NCBI RefSeq assembly: GCF_000020725.1 | Contig: NC_011146.1 | Span: forward strand, 2,913,501-2,977,500 | Length of the DNA stretch: 64,000 nucleotides | Direction: 5' to 3' | Source: Citrifermentans bemidjiense Bem | GTDB taxonomy: Bacteria > Desulfobacterota > Desulfuromonadia > Geobacterales > Geobacteraceae | In this document: piece by piece, positions 62,017 through 64,000 of the stretch | Position numbering within the stretch: position 1 is the first letter of the stretch | How the letters are laid out: every line of letters begins with the position of its first letter | The notes under the pieces: model-generated | The model's input: the letters and a program-made list of their open reading frames with translations, nothing else | What the model was told of the DNA's origin: nothing | Databases searched by the model: none | Position numbers and translations under genes: made by a program

Positions 62017-63273
62017 TCACTCCAAAGGCTGGCGGCGACGAGAGACCTCGTCGTAGAGCCGGGCATGACGGCCGGCGACCAGTGATGACTCGAATTGTCT
62101 CTCCGCTTTCTCTCTGGACAGGCACGACATTTCGTTGCGCAGAAGGTCATCCTTGAGAACCCGGGCGACAGCATCGGAAAAGTCTACCGGCTCAAGAGCT
62201 GCGGCCAGAAAACCGTTCCCGCCATGCTCGATGAGATCGGGCATGCCTCCTACAGCAAAGGCGACGCAGGGAAGGCCGCAGGCGATGGCTTCGAGAACCA
62301 TGTTGGAGAGGTTCTCCTCCCTGGAGGGGGCCACGAAAAGATCGGCTGCCCCGTAAGCCAACGAAAGGGTTATCTCATCATGCAGCATGCCGAGGTAGTG
62401 GACAGGAAGCCCGAAATCCGGAACGACAGACGGCCGTGACGCACCCATGATAACCAGCTCGGCATCAGGCGAACTCTGTTTAAGCCGGCAAAGCGCAGTC
62501 TGGAGCAGATCGAACCCTTTGCGCCGGTCACTGCTGCCGTCCATCGCCCCGGTCAAGATGATCTTTTTCCCCTTGGGAAGGGAAAGTATGTCGCGGCAAA
62601 ACCCCTTGTCGCGCGATCTGAAACGGGTCAGGTCGACGCCGTTCGGGATCACCTCAATGTCTTTGTTCTTGAACAGGAGGCTTTTCTTCGCGCACTCCCC
62701 GAGCCAGCGGCTGGGAGCTACAACAGTCATCTGGATGGCGTCCCAACACCTCACCTTGCGACTGAAGTTCCACCTGGAAAGGTCGTGAGGCCCGGATGAG
62801 GAGAGGAGCGGACAGCAGCCGCAGCCGACGAGGTACCGGTCACAGCCATCCGAATAGTGGCACCCGCCCGTAAAAGGCCACATGTCGTGCAAGGTCCAGA
62901 CGATTGGGGCATCTATGGCGGCAAGCGTCTCGATGCGCAGGAATCCGTAAGAGACCCAATGCAGATGCACGACGTCGGGGTTCAGTGCCGTCACTCGCGC
63001 CGTCAGCGCATCGGGCCAAACGGCGGAGGAGAACAAGGATTTCCGGCGTCCCGGGTAGAGGCAAAGGGGGACCGCGTCGAAATTGGCCCTGATCCTGGAA
63101 AGGAGGTAGTCGCTCTTGGTCTGGGGCCCGATCACCGCGAAATCGTCGGTTTTCTTCTCCTGTACCAGCATGCGGCTGTCCACGCCGGCTTGCCTTAACC
63201 CCTCGTGCAGCCGATAGGCGGCCCGGGCGGCTCCGCCGAAGATGTCGAAGGTACTGATGAGAAGTGGGTTCAC
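62017..63273 (-). CDS. family 4 glycosyltransferase
   Basis: The 418-residue protein has a GT-B fold: N-terminal acceptor half with ISTFDIFGGAARAAYRLHEGL and VWTLHDMWPFTGGCHYSDGC, and a C-terminal donor half with GAMDGSSDRRKGFDLLQ and the EX7E-like PSREENLSNMVLEAIACGLP. It uses an NDP-sugar in surface glycan assembly. Its start overlaps the end of the methyltransferase gene (GTGA-type overlap at 63270-63273). Confidence 0.92.
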   Translation of the reverse strand: MNPLLISTFDIFGGAARAAYRLHEGLRQAGVDSRMLVQEKKTDDFAVIGPQTKSDYLLSRIRANFDAVPLCLYPGRRKSLFSSAVWPDALTARVTALNPDVVHLHWVSYGFLRIETLAAIDAPIVWTLHDMWPFTGGCHYSDGCDRYLVGCGCCPLLSSSGPHDLSRWNFSRKVRCWDAIQMTVVAPSRWLGECAKKSLLFKNKDIEVIPNGVDLTRFRSRDKGFCRDILSLPKGKKIILTGAMDGSSDRRKGFDLLQTALCRLKQSSPDAELVIMGASRPSVVPDFGLPVHYLGMLHDEITLSLAYGAADLFVAPSREENLSNMVLEAIACGLPCVAFAVGGMPDLIEHGGNGFLAAALEPVDFSDAVARVLKDDLLRNEMSCLSREKAERQFESSLVAGRHARLYDEVSRRRQPLE

Positions 63274-64000
63274 GGCTTGCCCCCTTCCATTACCAGGGAA
63301 TCGGGCTTGCGGACGACACCATCTACCACGTCCAGTCCGTACCGTGCAAAACCGGGAATGCGGCTCTCGAAAGCCGTCGTCACGCTGGGGTCCATAAAGC
63401 CGGCGTCAGTCATGAGGCGTTCCAGCGAAAACCGGTCGTACATCCACTGGTGAATCTCGCCTGAAGCCCGGAACAGCCCAGCTTCAAAGGCGCTCCTGCC
63501 TTGAGAGCCGGCAATCAGGAAAACTCCCCATGCGGCCAGCAACGTCCTGACCTTCCAGAGCCAGCGGCGCAAAGCGGCCTTCGGATCCGCGGTGAGCCTG
63601 CCGGGGGGGATCTCTTCCCAATAGGCAGCAGCTTCGCCACCCATTCTCTGCGCCACGAAGGCGGAATGCCTGGTCCCGGGTCTGCGGAGGAACTCCTCCA
63701 TGCGCCCGCCGCTGTCGACCCGGACGCACTGATCGTACAACTCCAGCATCATCCAGTCGTAATCGTCTGCCGCATCTGGCGTCTGCCCGAGTTTTTCCAG
63801 ATACAGCCTTGCTATCTGCTCCAGATCCGGCACCAATATCCGGAGGGTTCCGCCAGGTTTCAGGACACGGTGGCACTCGCGCATAAAGGGGAGCGCCTTC
63901 TCCGGCAGCAGGTGCTCCAGCAGGTGGGAGTGGTAGACCACGTCGAAGCTCTCGTCGGGGAAAGGAAGCCCCTGGGTAACGTCCCGGCACTCGACCGACC
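63270..64000 (-). CDS. class I SAM methyltransferase (5' end outside window)
   Basis: The frame is open to the right edge, so the N-terminus with the main SAM loop is missing. Visible parts are GLPFPDESFDVVYHSHLLEHL (motif II and post II), a conserved HRVLKPGGTLRILVPDLE, and a C-terminal helical region. It is a methyltransferase of the type seen in O-antigen or lipid modification gene sets and is the first gene here of the glycan cluster. Confidence 0.85.
   Translation of the reverse strand, partial: SVECRDVTQGLPFPDESFDVVYHSHLLEHLLPEKALPFMRECHRVLKPGGTLRILVPDLEQIARLYLEKLGQTPDAADDYDWMMLELYDQCVRVDSGGRMEEFLRRPGTRHSAFVAQRMGGEAAAYWEEIPPGRLTADPKAALRRWLWKVRTLLAAWGVFLIAGSQGRSAFEAGLFRASGEIHQWMYDRFSLERLMTDAGFMDPSVTTAFESRIPGFARYGLDVVDGVVRKPDSLVMEGGKP

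Overview
The window reads as chromosome of a GC-rich deltaproteobacterium of the Geobacter/Geomonas type. The grounds are general: dense two-component and sigma-54 signalling, a GAF-containing PtsP, PEP-CTERM proteins, ferritin and hemerythrin proteins, and the protein style. No marker gene such as rRNA is present, so the genus is an inference. Both window edges cut genes: a YtxH-family protein at the left and a SAM methyltransferase at the right.

Layout. 1-9.7 kb is housekeeping and stress: two YtxH proteins, an FAD/NAD(P) oxidoreductase, a TPR protein, PtsP, a parvulin isomerase, ferritin, a slipin and an NtrC-type response regulator. 9.8-19.0 kb is a more AT-rich block: a GAF/sigma-54 activator facing a DsbA-like/isochorismatase pair that carries a good -24/-12 promoter, then DUF190, a tripartite efflux system (outer-membrane factor, 14-TM MFS, HlyD/EmrA adaptor) and an azoreductase-like protein. 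19.2-19.9 kb holds the most unusual gene: a MerB-like (alkylmercury lyase family) reading frame interrupted by exactly two in-frame TGA codons. They fall where the two catalytic cysteines of MerB are expected, and each is followed by a SECIS-like hairpin. I read it as a double-selenocysteine protein. 20.2-28.3 kb has two PEP-CTERM proteins flanking a four-gene histidine-kinase/receiver cluster. 28.7-29.0 kb is a 21-bp minisatellite.

30-32.9 kb carries a degenerate-GGDEF/lipoprotein fusion, a DksA-type zinc finger and a PaaI thioesterase. 33.5-58.4 kb is a complete extracellular contractile injection system (eCIS, Afp/PVC-like) on the + strand: DUF4255 cap-type protein (frameshifted in a G8 run), sheath, two inner-tube proteins, DUF5908, LysM hub, VgrG-like spike, PAAR tip, gp25 wedge, two very large baseplate proteins, a 1310-residue candidate fibre, tape-measure protein, a 1200-residue DUF4157 effector with a putative C-terminal HNH-like nuclease, an overlapping small gene (possible immunity or chaperone), and the AAA+ ATPase. 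Many genes overlap by 4 nt or nearly abut, suggesting one assembly operon with two repeat-containing gaps. 58.4-64 kb returns to the minus strand: a conserved hypothetical, UppP, a hemerythrin protein, and a glycan cluster (two glycosyltransferases, FkbM methyltransferase, a second methyltransferase).

All functional calls come from reading the protein sequences; no database search was possible.
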